NCBI GenBank assembly: GCA_037389465.1
Contig: JAZARR010000074.1
Coordinates: 5,890,001 to 5,954,000, forward strand
From: Baylisascaris procyonis
Lineage: Eukaryota > Nematoda > Chromadorea > Rhabditida > Ascarididae
Direction: 5' to 3'
Length of the DNA stretch: 64,000 nucleotides
Shown here: positions 40,001-55,100 of the stretch, piece by piece
Layout of the letters: each line of letters begins with the position of its first letter
How positions within the stretch are numbered: position 1 is the stretch's first letter
Notes under the pieces: model-generated
The model's input: the letters and a program-made list of their open reading frames with translations, nothing else
Told to the model about the DNA's origin: nothing
Databases searched by the model: none
Made by a program: the position numbers and the translations under genes

Positions 40001-43000
40001 ACATCTAGCCACCAGTGGAATGGCGATACGCTGTGGGATTCGATCCTTCCAACGACATATCAGATACTTATAGAATTGAATCTGGGAGCTGGCTCCTTGC
40101 TCAGAAGAGAGCTCCCCTCTCTTCCACAGTTAAAACTGCCCAAAGTAGATTGCTGTTCTTCCTGCTGTCTGGTGAACAGCATTGAACTTCCGTTGCTTTC
40201 CTTTCCTTTTTCATGATATCAAAAAAACTTAACAAGCGGATGTACCAGTGTTTCCGGATACTTGGTTCAGTCGCCGGGTCAGCTTTCAAAGAATGCTCCT
40301 GAACAGCCTACCTGATGACCTCCTGACCAAACTCCCTTCTAGAAAGCCCGAGAGTGCGGCGGACTCTTGATGGCCCCTTAGCCAAACCTCCGAACTTATA
40401 GCCTGCGAGTAGTTCTTCTACTAACACCCTTAGTATTGTTAATGGCAATATCAGTACTAATTTATAATGGTAGTATTAATAGCAATACTAGCTGATATTA
40501 GTAGTAAATCATCAAATGATATTAGTATAAATCATAGACGGCAAAATCATCAACAGCAAACGATACTTAGCGCATAACTACGATGTTACTACCTAACTAG
40601 TTGTAATGATAAGCGACACTACTTAATGGCTACTAACACCTGTAACACTATTTTATCGTCAATATTTCCTGTAAACGCTGGAAGCAAATTATTCAGAAGA
40701 AATCAGCCGTCACATGATTCGACCGATGTATATGGAAGTTCACTCAAATAACAAAAAAAAAGCGGACTTCGTCGCATTTCTTAAATTTTGCAGCTTGTTT
40801 CACATTCGATGCATCCACATCAGACGTAATTTAGATGGCCACCCATTCATAGTGTACAATTATACTCACCGAAATAGAATCCACAACGTTGCGATAATGA
40901 AGCTCATAAAAGAAAACTTATAAAAGTGTCATAAAAACTACCTGAATTATTAATGGCCCTTTAAAAATTTTATATTTGGGTGCGAATTATGTTGGCAATC
41001 TTCTCGCACCTCCAATGGGAAAGACATGGAACGTTTCTGCGACTTTCTGCGAAAATCCCATGACGTCATTCGACTCTTTTTTAACATTTTCTTACTCTTG
41101 ATTTTCATCGCTAACCATAAAACCACTCCTCTTACAAATCTAAACGATTTGTCGCAATTAAGTTCGACGAAAGCTGAGACTCTTATAACTTGAATTTGAA
41201 TGATTTCACATTTAACACGAAAAAAGTCTCTCAAAGTTAGAATATTTACCACCTGGGGAGACTTTCGAACTTGTGTTGTTTGAACTTCTCGAACTATATA
41301 CCCCTTACAGCGTACGGCCACAATACTGGTACGTGTGATAGCAATGATAACAACATAAATGATACGTCAAATAGTAGTAGTGCGCCATACTGATACGTGC
41401 AATTTTTCGTTGCAATAACAACCCTCCAACTCTAACTTTTGAACTAAAGTTTTACTTCTTTTTGACATATAAGCTAGTTTTCCTTCCATTTTCGTTGAAA
41501 GAAAATACAGCAATAATTGTAAATGACCGCTGAGTAGAATTACTTCTTATGAGGAGGATAAAACTCAGAAAACTTTATGCAACTTTAGAAAATTTTCAAA
41601 TAAAATTTCTATCAGAGTTAATAAATCATAAAATATTTCTATCGATATTCTGTAGTGTCTCTAGTAGTTAACACAGCGAAATCGCGAAAGCGAAATCAAA
41701 AGATTCGCACCCGAACTGATTTCCTCCTCTAGAAGGAATCACTGGGCAGAAGTCAAGTTCACTTTTTGAGAAGTCGGATTCGTAGCCATATATCTCAATT
41801 TTGCGCCTTGTTGAAATTGAAATCAGCTTATTTTGGCAGGGTCACTACCACTACTGACAGCTCCTACTTCATAAGTTTACAAATGCTTTTCTTAATGAAC
41901 GCTTGAAGCTTTATTCTGTTGCAGTATAAATTCTAGAGTTTTCAGCAAGCAGCCGATGTAAAACAACACTAAAAAAAAAAAAAATACTGAAGTGAGTCCA
42001 CGAGTTTTAAAGTGATCTGGAATAGATACTTATACGATCTTCATTTAAATTTTAAACAATATTAGCATTCTTTGTGACACATGCAAGTGAAAAATGACTC
42101 GATTCCATCCGACTAACCATAGCACAATAAAAAATATATTTGAAAAGTGTTTTTTATAAATGAGTAAATAATAAGTCCAGAAAATACGATCGAGGAAATA
42201 CGCTCATGTTTTGAGCTTTCGAACTGCTATCGGAAGCTTTCGAAATACAATTTTTGCAGAGTATAAAATTTTTATACTTGATCATTGTTCTTGATATACT
42301 ACATTAAATTTATGATATGTAACAATTCTACTTTAATCTTTACAAAATTTCTAGAGAAAAGACTTATAAGATTAATAAGAGAGAAATAGTTGCACTCATA
42401 GAAATAGATCGTTGAGCTTATAATCACGCAGCTAAAGCATTTCATCCACTTAAACTTGTTAATGCTTAAGAGCAAAAACAATTTAAGCCAACATATGCTT
42501 AGCATTTTTCCGCAAAAGTTATGCAATAATTTTAAATATTTTTACGAAAAAATTTTCGAATAAAGAAGAATAGTGATAAACAAGCACTATATAAACATAC
42601 GAAAAAAATAGAGAACAGTGATAATCAACACAAAACAGCGGAAAGATCAAGTTCTAAGTTTTGTGATAACAAGTTCTAAATTCACGTTAGCATACTACGA
42701 TGGATGGATGAGCTTGCTTGTATTATCGCATCAACGCATGAGAAGACCATTGTAAATGTTGAAATGAAGAGAGCAATTGAATTAAAACGTATAACCGACA
42801 AATTAAAGCAACGAAAATTACGATGGATGACCACTGATATGATGTTAAAGCGAGTAAGTCTAAAACATTCAACAAATAAGTTGCAAAAAAATATTCAACG
42901 AAGAACGATGATGTAAACGTGCAAAATATACATCTTTATATTAATGAATAATTTGAGAAAAATAAAAATAAACAATTGATCACCTTTACCTTGCAAGGCA

Positions 43001-44047
43001 GACAATTTAAAAAAAAAAAAAAAAAAACTTTTCTATTTGGAAATACCATGAAAGCTTTTAACGATACGTCTCATCATTTGAAATGTTTAGCCGAATCTAA
43101 ATAAGCAATTCTCAGTGGGTGATGTACGCGTTCAATGAATGCTCTAAGCATATTCATATTTATATATATACAGAATCTATATACGTTAAATATTTGAAAT
43201 AATATACCTTTTATGAAGAAGAATAGAGGAAAACGTTATAGCAATACGGCAATGCATTAAAATTTCCCTCCAAAGTTTTATATGATCATAAATCAAAGGT
43301 GATCAAGGTTGATAAAGAATTTTCAACTCTCGCAGCAATATCTTCCAAAATATGCAAACATACAAATATTTGCATATTTACACATAAACGTAGATTTGTA
43401 AGAATATAGTGATGCTTTCTGTAAAGGAAACTTGCAAAAATGTACAAAAAGAATGAAATGAAATATAATTAGATATGCGATATAAATAGCCGAATATATG
43501 CACCGATAATAATCTAATATATTTATGATGAAAAGTACGATTCACAACAAAGAAGTATTCTTTAATTATTTAATTTATAATTAAGTCCTAACGCTAGTAC
43601 TTTATTTGGATTTTTGGATTTTGCACCGAAATTCTTATAAGTTGATAGTGAAGTGAGCAAAAAAAAACTAAAAGGAAAAAAAACAATTCCAACTTTTCGC
43701 ATTAAAAGAAAAAATAAATCCAGAAACATATCACAAGAGTTGACAGCAAAATATGCGTTTCCCATTACTTTTATCTATTTATCTTCATGATTCACTCAAA
43801 AAACAATGAAACGTAGAAAAGCTAATTTCGTATTTCGGTTGCTTACAACGTTCATGGGAAATATTCGGCAAAAAAATTCTTTCTGTATGATTCAATTAGT
43901 GCTAAATGCGAAATTAATCAATTAAGAAAGCACCGAAATTTTTTCTACATTTTATAGATATTTATTAAGTTATTTTGAAGTTGACTGAATGATGTGAAAA
44001 CAAAAAGACATAGGAGATCATCACAGGGGAAGCATCACATCCAGTAA

Positions 44048-44124
<77 letters not shown>

Positions 44125-45067
44125 TGTGGTATTAGTATATACACCTTTGCAAAGTTATAACTAAGGAACCCCCTCTCCCCCACATAATTGAGGGATTTCC
44201 TCTCCCCCTACCTTTTCAAGAATTTTTTTTTTTCACATACTCCAATTGCTAGCGAGCAGACTGACGAATGAGACGAGTTGTTCCAAACGAGAACAGAACG
44301 GATCTCACAAAGAAAAGTGTCTATTTAAAAGAAAATAGGAAAACGAAGCGTAAACCGATTCGAACCCACCACACAACACCACAAAACGAGAAACAACTAT
44401 ATGAACGAAACAGTGTGTGCATACGAATCCGTTGATATGAGTCGATGTGGCACAATATACAAACGGGCATACAACGAAAGGGGCCACACAACGAAGCGAA
44501 AAACCATCTCTCGATGTGTGACCTCATGTTTTGTTGTCTTCATCTCTTCGATTCGTATACTATTTAACGAGTGCGAAATGATGCATCAATACATCCCAAG
44601 AAAAAAAAAAATCAGCCAAAAAAAAGATCATTTCTAGTTCCACTATGCTCTCAATGGAAAATGCTACTCTTATAAAATTTTGCGTATATTTAGTCAGTGA
44701 TAAAACAATAAAATAAAAAGTAATCGAAGAAGTAATTAGATAATATAAAAAAATGTTACTTTAAAACTTCCTATGATATCTTTGAATTGTTAGGATTTTC
44801 ATTGATATTCTCAGTGATCCCCTTCCTCAAATTCCCGACTATGAGATTCTAATTAAATCTTTTCCATAGCTAGTATTTATACATTAAAGTAGATGTCAAT
44901 TACTTTCGTTTCATTGTGAAAAACGAGTAAAAAACTTTTTTCGTTTCACTAATATATTACTATGAATTACTATGGATTCCTATAGAAATATAAATTGGCA
45001 GCATTCGCATATTGCCGAATATTATTCGATACCGGAGAAATTAAAAATAAATAAACGAATCAACAGA

Positions 45068-45102
<35 letters not shown>

Positions 45103-45274
45103 AACAAAATAAAAGCAACAAAGATTTACGCGTTTATAAATTTATAAACGGACTCTTCAAAAGTATATTTCCTCAAGTGGCAGCCGATATGGATATGAAA
45201 AAGAAAACAACACAAATAATTCAAGCTCGTTCAACTTGCAAGCACAAAAAAAGGAAACAGCATGCAGAAAAATA

Positions 45275-45313
<39 letters not shown>

Positions 45314-48300
45314 ACACCCCTTCCCTCCAAATATATTAACCTCCGGTTCCCCTCCCTCCCTCTCTTAGTCGATAGAAAAGCCTGTTAGAAAACATTGATT
45401 CTCGCATGAGAAGGTTGTGGGTTTGAGAGATGATAGGGTTAAAGAGGGGTACAAGCGTGCAGTACTTCGTTCAGGTGGTGCAGATGGATGAATGCTGCTA
45501 TGTCGCGAAAGTGATCTTTGGGCATAACGCGAACAAAGAAAATAAAGAATTGCAGTTTTTGCATTTTTTTTTTTAACTGCAAAAAATTCTCAACGAACCG
45601 GATCGCTTGAACGCTGCAAGATGCACTTATTACTATATTAGTGTCAATGATGGAATTGTGCTCTATTCGGCCGTTCTAAAATTATAAAAATTTTCCAACG
45701 ACAACAATGTAACATTTAAGTTTAACTTAAAATGCTCGAAAACAAAGAATACCTAAGTCGATTTGAGTTGTGTCAAGTTTTTATTTAGTTGAAAGTCAAC
45801 GAATTCATGTGTGATATTCCATCATAGAACCAGATCACTGAATTAACTCAAATATATTCTATACCTCTGATTATCAGTTATACTTATCAAACTTTGTCAC
45901 TACGATGAGATTTCTTAAAAACACTAGAATTATTTCTTACGTCCATTCAGAAATTATAGAAAAAAAAAACATAAAAAGAGATTATTACTCAAGACCGTAT
46001 CACAGCATCGCCTATTCCCTAGTGATACGAACATATTTACAACGTGTTCTTTTTTTCTACTCAAATAAGCTTCATGTATGAGTTAAACTATACGCAGACT
46101 GATTTTATTCTCGTTAAAACGTTTCGATGTTTATGTTGACAACGCCATTCAATTACACTCATATTAATTTCGATAATAAAAATAATGTAAGAACAACAAC
46201 TAATAAGCCGTAAATATTACTTGATATGCTCGAAGAGTCAATCTCCATTTGAAGAACTTCTGGTCTCAAACATTTATCAGGTATAGATATGACTAAATTC
46301 AGCTTTTTCGATGAATAAAACCTAGGAATAAAAAAATCAAATCTACGCTCGTTATACGCGTTTATTACCACAAACGCAACAACGAAAAGGTGGAAGCAAG
46401 CACAGGTGAGCTGGTAAGTTCTAAATTAATAAGCCATTTTTATTCCTACCTGATACCTCATCTAGTGGACTACTACTACAGTTTTAATATTTCGCTTACC
46501 TCGCCACAGTTTCTAAAGTATTTTATTGGGAAGAGAAAGCGCAAAAATATATACACTTCAACTTTTCGGGTATAACTGTCGTGACGACTATTGATATGTT
46601 GATTTTCTTTACAATCAGCTCCATGCAGTAAAAAAGCGCCCACCAAAAGTAGGATCTACCCATCGAAAGTAAGATGGTTAACCGAGAACACTACAGAATA
46701 TGAAAACTCAATATGAAACTGAATAATGAAAAAAAAAAAAATTCCGAAAATTCTTCGCGGAAAATTTCCAAAAATGTAAAACTTTTCAAATTTTCCATTT
46801 TGTTTCCAAATAGATTTGATCAATCGCCAAATGAAGGGTGATCGCCGACTTAATAAAAATATTCTAAGCGTAAGAGTAGAAGAAAAATCAAAATAGAATA
46901 AACAAAAAATGACGCATATAGATTTAACGTTGCCAATAAATAACAGCAAACATAGCACATTTTCTCTGAGAGTAGCATTAAAAAAATTTGACGCAAATTG
47001 CATGAATCCTTTGAATGCGACAAATAACTCAATGCCCTCATACCAATATTCTTGATGATAGATGCATTTCAATGAGACAACGATCGTACAGAGAACATTC
47101 AATAAGAAATGTCGATCGTTTGATGCAAAAGCTTCGCTTAAGTAATTCAACTGATAAGGACTTATCAATTTATATCATATCAGCTTTTTTTCAATTTTTA
47201 TATATACTTCAAGCAAATAATAGTCTTCATTACTCGCAATAAAGAGTATATATTGCATAGGTAATGAAGATCGACAAGATTCCTCAATCGCTTTCAACAA
47301 ATACGATCAAATCGCAAAAATTATACTCGCTGATTTGCTTAACTTAACTCAATGCTTAACTCAATGTAATCTTTCGCTTAAGGTTATAACAGTAGGTTTT
47401 TTTTAACACCTGGCACGGAATTACCCGTTCGTAACCGGAAATAAACAGTACGAACCTAATCAGCGTTATATCAATTCGTATTGATTCTTGATAACATTGA
47501 TGAATTCAAATGTTAATAGTAATTCTGCGATAATTTCAACAAAAAAACGCACGTCCAATTAAAAAAAAAAAACCATAGCGTAACATGAGTAAAATACAAA
47601 TTACAAATTAAATGACTGCATAGGAAGTTTTTTTATTGTTGTTGAAGAAAAGCGTAAAGACTATTGCATTGAAAAGCGTGAAATAAAGAAATATTAGTGA
47701 ATCGGAAACACTCAATGAATGCCACAACACGACCGATCGCAGCAAATCAATTCTAAAGATGACCCATACCCAAAAAGGTACACGCCTCTATGCTATCGAT
47801 GATGTGTTTCACCGATTAAAGAAGAGACGAATAGGCAGTTAGCCGATCGACGAGCTCTCTGCTATGGAAAAGAGAAAAAGACATAAGGCAATTGGATACG
47901 AAAGCGTGATATGTCCAAGGGTGGAAAAAAAACGTGAAAAGCTATGCGAATTTTGTGAGAGAATCGAACGATAGCCAATGGATGGATGCTTACTCGATAA
48001 TGAGTGCACATTATGAGGGTTGCTAGACATAACACTGCAACCATTTCACAAATACAGAGACATATTTATCCGTTCTTTTCGACTATTAGGCAACTAACAA
48101 TCTTATCTCACTGTAAGTAAAATTTTTACGGAAGAACCGCTTTCATTAATAAAATTAAATTAGGTAATCATGTATCTGACTAAGACGATATTCCTTAGTT
48201 ACAGTACAAGCGTTCAAAAAAAGGATAACAAGGATAACTAGGATAAAGGTTAAAAGAATAACTAGGATAAAGGTATCCTAAGACGCACAATAACGGATAT

Positions 48301-50569
48301 GCGAACGTTCAATCCATTCGACAAACGGATAAAAAACCTTAACTTCAATGTAGTCAATAGTTAAGTAAAGTTGACCTTACAATATACCACCTGTAAAATA
48401 ATAGTAGCTTCTAGAGTGGATATACACGTATATTTATGATAGCTGTTAAGATTAACATCGATCAACAAGACATGCAAATATGAATAACAAACGTTTAATC
48501 GTTGAAATGAACGTTGAACATAAAAATTTGCCACTTTCAATCATCACCTAAGGCAATAACGTCATAGGATGTGCCTCTTTAAACGATCCTAATTTGCGTT
48601 TTGCTTGTTATCGATGAGTGAAGAAATCAATTTCTTACTGGCACTACTTATATTCATCATCAATATATCCATCAATTCTAAATCGCGAAATATGTCAAGT
48701 AGTTCGACAAAATGTCATTAATATTCTTTCAAATTCTTTATTCACATTTATAGCAATAAAATATGCATTTTATATTCATTTCGTGCTTATTCAAAGTGGC
48801 TATTTTATTAAAGGACATATTTATGCGATAATATTTATTCAATTATCTCGTAATTAATGTATTTTAAATTATGGGCAATGATTAACTAATGAGGATGGTT
48901 AAAATAATAATCTCACTAAACGTATAATTTAGTGAAGTAGAAGTTAAGAAAGTACGAGAAGTATCGTAACATTAAAGGTAACGAAGCTTTATAAATAAAA
49001 TTAATGAAGCTAAAAAACGAACACAATCAATGAAGTGTTGAGGGTGGGAATGATGTGCAAACAATTCCATCTTGATTATTCATTCATTGCTGTTTGCTAT
49101 TTCCGCTTTTTAAGATTACTCTTAACTTTATAGACAGCAATTTCCATCCCTTTTATAGATTATTGGAAATTTTTTTTGAAAATTGATAAATAAACTAAAC
49201 TATGGACCGGAAGTGAAGGTTTGCCATGGAATAATTGCACTCATGCACCAGCCAGCTATCCCTTTTTCATTGCCTACGGGGATCAGTATAGTCTCAATAG
49301 CAAGTGAATATAATCCAAACCCACTTCGCCTTTACGATACCCTTTTTGCCCATAACAGTTCATTTAGTTTTCTATAAAATCGACTAATTCGTACCGATAT
49401 TTGCAACTTTTCTACAACAAACGCATAAAAACGAAGGCGCAGTATAACCGAATAATATAAACGACTTAGACATGAATGTAGTGGAATAAGAGCACTTTGA
49501 AAGTAAATCATTCGCAAATATTTTTGATAAATAAGACCATGACTACGCGATCAAAATAAAGTTGGCAAAACAATGCGGCCAAATTGCAGAATTGTTTAGG
49601 GATTGAATGCATTGAGATGAGCTGGATAAAGAACGGACGCATGAATAAAGAAGGTAATAATATGCGTTGAAGAGGCGCGTAAATGCGCAAGAGGGAATGG
49701 AACAAACGTGAGCGTATGCCGCCTCACGAGATAGTACAACTATGATGGTGGTCTAGAGAATAAAACAGTAATCAGAAACAAAGTGAGCTTAGCGGGGTTG
49801 AAAGGCGGAGCTAAATGGCACGCGTTCGGCTCAATGTTTGGGATATATAAGAGAGGAGAGGGGGTTGTGATATGATGGTTAGAAATCGATGAGAGAGTAT
49901 ACACTATGATGAGAGAAAGACAATAGCACCAATGAGGTATCGGTGTGTGGTGATGGCCGTGCGGGCCAAATAGACAGACCTCAGCACATCGATCTTCCCC
50001 CAAAATCACTATTGTTTGCCAGTGCTCACTTGACGCCGTCGCATTCGTTATGTACGGGAATGATGCGACGATGCTCGCCTATAAACTACAAATCATGCAT
50101 CATGCAATCCTCGTATTTATTCATCCTAAAAGAACCCTAACGTATCTCAATGTTCATGACTTCTCAAATAAACTCTTCTCCGGAATATTTTCAAATTTTG
50201 AATGCGATAAGTCAGTTCCACCCTCTATATACCTCGATCCTACCCGAAGACATAGGTCGACGTTGGAAAGTTAAGAACTTTACTTCTGGGCTAATTTAGT
50301 AGGTTATATGGTAGGTAGATTTCTGGATAAGGAATAATATTACCGTTAATAGATTCAGTAGACCGGTGATTTATTTTGGTTTTAATGATTTCCTTTATCT
50401 CGAAAGCAGAAAGCAGAGGTATATTACGTATGCTCACAACTTAGAAGGTAGCACTGCATCACATGCTTTTAATCTAAATTCACCACACCCAAAACCTGCA
50501 CATTCAATAGGAATAAAAGCCTACATATACCAGAACCTACAAAATTTGTCACAACGTACAACACGCTCA

Positions 50570-50647
<78 letters not shown>

Positions 50648-52164
50648 GGAGAGTGGAAAAAAATGGAAGTGGGTGTATGCGAAGAAGTTGGTGCACGATC
50701 GAGTGAACAATACTGGCGCTGCACGTGCACAATGAAATATTGCACCGAAGCAAGGACACGACCACGACGTATGATGGCCATTTCCGAGCTCGACAGCCAC
50801 AAAATTAGTCTCTCGCATTACGCTTCATCAGCAAAACAATGTTAACTTAAATTCTACCTCTAGAATAATTTTTGTCCACCTTTGCGATATTTAAAACTTT
50901 CAAGCATTCGCTCAACCAAGCAATTCCAATCTTATCTTTAAGGAGATCGCGAGCTTACCTCAACCTTCATTAGTCAAATCTTTCCTTAAATGGGTTAAGG
51001 GGAATAACGAAATCATTCGCTATAATCGAAATGTGCGAGTGAATAATTTTACTGCCGTACTATATGCATAAGACTATTTTCCTTCGTACATTCATTATGA
51101 AACGATTTCCACTTCATTGTTTTGTCTCTTTGTAGATGTTTGAGAGAATGCGAATGAGAGTATATGTTTATCGGATGCCATTGATTTGCAGGAGAATTCT
51201 GTACGATGAGCAAAACTCGCCATCGGACACCCCTATGAGCTCTCAACCGGTCCGCACATTTCGTTTTCCCTCTCTTAAAATCGTCTAACATATCGCAGCT
51301 ATGATCCACTTGCAAAGATTTCTTCATCGAATATTTTCAACGCCATCATTAGGAATGTAATAATTGAAAAATTGGAAACATCAACGGTCGAAAATAATCC
51401 AAATTAAAAGGAAGCGAAATATGATGCTTACATAATCCACGCTTTGCCTCTATTAAAATACATCTAAAATGAGCTAAATAACCATCGAAATAATATTACA
51501 ACGTTGAAATAGATGCAATTATTTCAATATTAAGAAGAAACTTCGAGAATTCGCAATATTTCACAATATCTTTTAGTAATCCACAATTTCAGCGTTTGGA
51601 CAAATGTTTCCATTAAAGAATATTTCAAAATCTTAGTATTTGCAAGAATGAAATTGGTAAAATTTCGTTTCTGCCCTTAATCCTCAAATCTGGCCGCCCA
51701 CAATGAGTGCAAATGTTCTAGGAAGTATCCGCTTTACATATCAGCACAAATCTATCGCATTTCTCGAATGCAGTGCTAAGAAGTGCCGCCCACTGAAGCA
51801 GCGTTCGATTAGATTCAGTTTGCCCCTCATACGGTAATGTTATAGAGGAAATAATAGCTTAAAATCTGTGCTATCGTAGCGAACAAAATACGGCGTACTG
51901 CTCAATATTATCCTTCATTAGTTAGTAATCCATCTATAAACAAACTGTCAAAGAAACCTTATGACTTCGCAAAACAACCCATGTTAACAAACCACCGGTG
52001 ATTTCAAATTAGAAAATTTTTTATTTTTTAAAGTAACATTTTCAACTACTGACAGAGAGCAGCACATCTCATTAATCCTGAGACCTACGACTTATTCGAA
52101 CATTCGACTTCGATATGAACATAAACTAAATTTTCGAAGAGATACACCGAAATGCTCAGCTATA

Positions 52165-52196
<32 letters not shown>

Positions 52197-55100
52197 GGGG
52201 GGAATTGAGAGGGATACAAAACTTCATATAAATATTTTTGAAATATATACATCGAAATTTGATCGAAACATTAAATAAAAACTAATTTTTATTGCACCTA
52301 TTGCGTCCATGGATATGTAATTCCATTACCTCTGATTAGGGAATGTAATCTTATTGGCAGACGGGTGTAAAAAAAAAGAAATAAATATCACAATGGCCTA
52401 TCCTCGCTGCGTTACATAATTTCTAAATGCTTTTCCCTTCCTCTCCCCTCATTCCATCACTTAAAAAATCCAAGAAAAGACCTGAAGAAATCAAAGATTC
52501 AATGGGCTTACCAATCATCAGGAATTATTAAGATTAGCATACCTATCATTTCGATGGCTTATTTATTAAAAATTGAAAAGCGAATGAAAAACGAATGAGA
52601 AAATAAGGCATCGGACAATGAACAATGCTTTGTATTCGATGAGGAATGACATTTTCGGTGATTTAATCGCTCGTTTCGCAGAAAAATTTCGCCGCATTCG
52701 CACAACGAAAGAATATTCACCCACTAATGAGAACCATCAAAAATATCAAGGAAAACCAATGAAAAACTATTTCCTCTTTAGTGTTAAATTATGCTCATAA
52801 TAATAGATATAGTCTCAATTATATATCTCTTATTAATTACTACAAGAAAAATATTATTAAAACTATTGGCAAAAAACATATACTCAATGATTAAAGTGAA
52901 TATTTCCTTGTATTAAAGGTATACTTCATATTCGTTTAAATGAACTACCTCAATAAGATTAACTCATTTATATATTAATTTAGCAACAAAATGATCTGTT
53001 ATTTGCTAATAGGGAAATAAGTTTGGTTAAAGGAAATAAGAGTTGAAGATTGCTGAGGATAGCGAGGTCACTCGCCCGCAATTCGTCACGCAATAGTTCC
53101 TATCGTCGAAGAAATGAACTCGCCGATATTTGTGAATAATGTGGAACGACATATATGATAGCAATGAATATGTGAGATCGTTTGCAGTTAATATCGATGT
53201 CAATAACCTTGACTCAAAACATCTAATACAGCAATTCAATGTCTAGCAATTCAGCACTTAATGCACTCATCGCATAGAGTCATCATCGATAGTAGTGCAA
53301 ATAGTGAGTAGTTAATACTCAAAATTAGCAACACTTATGAATATTATATAGTGATCTCGTTTCCTTTTACTCATTCACCTTCAATGAATTGAAGTATCTA
53401 TTCGATATCTAGCAAAGTTCTATCATAAATGTTTGATAACAAATCCCTCAACGAATATATATCCTTCTAGATAAATAAATCTCTATATATTCTTTGTTAC
53501 ATCCGCATTAAAATTATGCCCATTGTTTTCCCTTCAGTCATTTAGTAATTTTTAAATCCTCTTCATACCACCCCATTTTTTTATCACATGTGATATCAGA
53601 ATCTATAGGTATGTTCACCGTATTCAATCGTATATGGAAAAGCTATCCCTATTTACAATGCCAACGGCATCACTACACGCAGAGAATTTCAAACTCTTTT
53701 GCTTACGTTCGAGAGGTGATACTTTATAGCAACCAAAAGTAATTTCGATTAGAAAATATTGAGCACAATAGAATATTTAATATTTAATGGTGGGCAATCA
53801 TTTGAACAAATGGAAAAGATTTTTAATGCGATAAATGAAGCAATTATTTTCCACTAAAAATCATACTATATGATAGAATACGTGCAATCTCATCATATTC
53901 CACATGCGTATGCAATTTTACAGTTAAAAAATGCCTAAAGATAAGGTGGTGTCATCGTATTTATATGCTTCTTTCTATTTGTTTGTTTGTTTCATCCGCA
54001 TCTAGAAATCACTCAACCTTGAACTGTGAAATTTAGTGGTATAACCTGCACTACGGAACGAAACTCCAATCCTAACCAAACCATCAGACTGATGCATCAA
54101 CTTCTCGAGAAGTTATGCAAATATTTGTGCTTAAAAATTTGCATATCTTCCTCAAATCATCGACTGATCCGATTTGTGGAATAAATTCGCGAAAGTATAT
54201 AATAAATCACACTCAAGGCATATCTTATTATTTCCCTCATTTTAGCTAATAAACAAGAACATATTATTCCTCACTAATAAATATTATCTGTCGGCCTAAC
54301 GGACGAATTGAAAAGCGTATCTCGTGATAACCCCTTTGGCATACTTCCCTTCGATCATAGCACGTTTCTTTTAAATCCTTTAGAATGTAAAACGATAGAT
54401 ACATTCGAGTTCAACGATAACAAACAAAGTTATTCTTTGAATATTTAAATTTTCATTTATGTTCTTCTCTTGCAAAGTGGAGAAAGAAATCTAACAAGCG
54501 CAATTCACCTGTTTCAGTTCGCCGCAGTAATTAAAAACACTTATTAATTAATTAATAATTTAATTAATTAAAAATTAATTTTAAAAAAACTATATTTATG
54601 AATATGTTCGCGCTTATTATTTCTTTTAAATATAGAAGAAAATTTGCACCTCGATGCGCTATCATCTAAAACTTTACTGCTTAAGTATTGTTACTTTTTC
54701 AGCACTGCTTGACTTCTATTATCATAGGGCAGAGAAGTCATATCAATGGCTCTCGGATGTGCTTCATATATAATACAAATCGCGATTGTTGATAATGACC
54801 AATTTTTGGACGATATCGCCAATTTCGCGCATATGTTAGCATCATTCATTAGATGCTCCTTTAGGCGTTCTCTTCGAAACAAAAACTCCTTCCCAATTTA
54901 TAGGTAAGTCTTACTTTCTGCAAAGTATGAATAAATCTGTCAACCTATACCTATAAAAGAAAAGAGAAATTCATTATGAAGGAGAAATATTGAAATTAGA
55001 CGATATAAGTTTATGATGGAATCAAATATGAAGAGTTGCAATACGAAAATTGTCGCGGCATTAGTAAGCTCATCGAAGAGTTAAGGTGATCAACTCACAA

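Noticed and set aside
40000..40060. TAGCCACCAGTGG and GGGATTCGATCC suggesting tRNA promoter boxes.
   Set aside because: The boxes are too close together for a tRNA and no stems form; chance or a very decayed SINE.
44340..44375. A B-box-like GGGTTCGAATCGG on the minus strand, a possible tRNA.
   Set aside because: No A box, acceptor stem or cloverleaf can be drawn around it.
45361..45450. A tRNA-like stretch (CATGAGAAGGTTGTGGGTTT).
   Set aside because: The anticodon stem-loop is too short and the B box is poor; not enough for a tRNA or SINE call.
46656..47168. The longest open frame in the window (170 codons, minus strand).
   Set aside because: Phe/Ile/Leu-heavy translation of AT-rich DNA, no domain, no splice context; best explained as a chance frame.
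50366..50845. A 159-codon plus-strand frame.
   Set aside because: Much of it is translation of a TA/GA microsatellite (YIYIY and EREREREM-type repeats).
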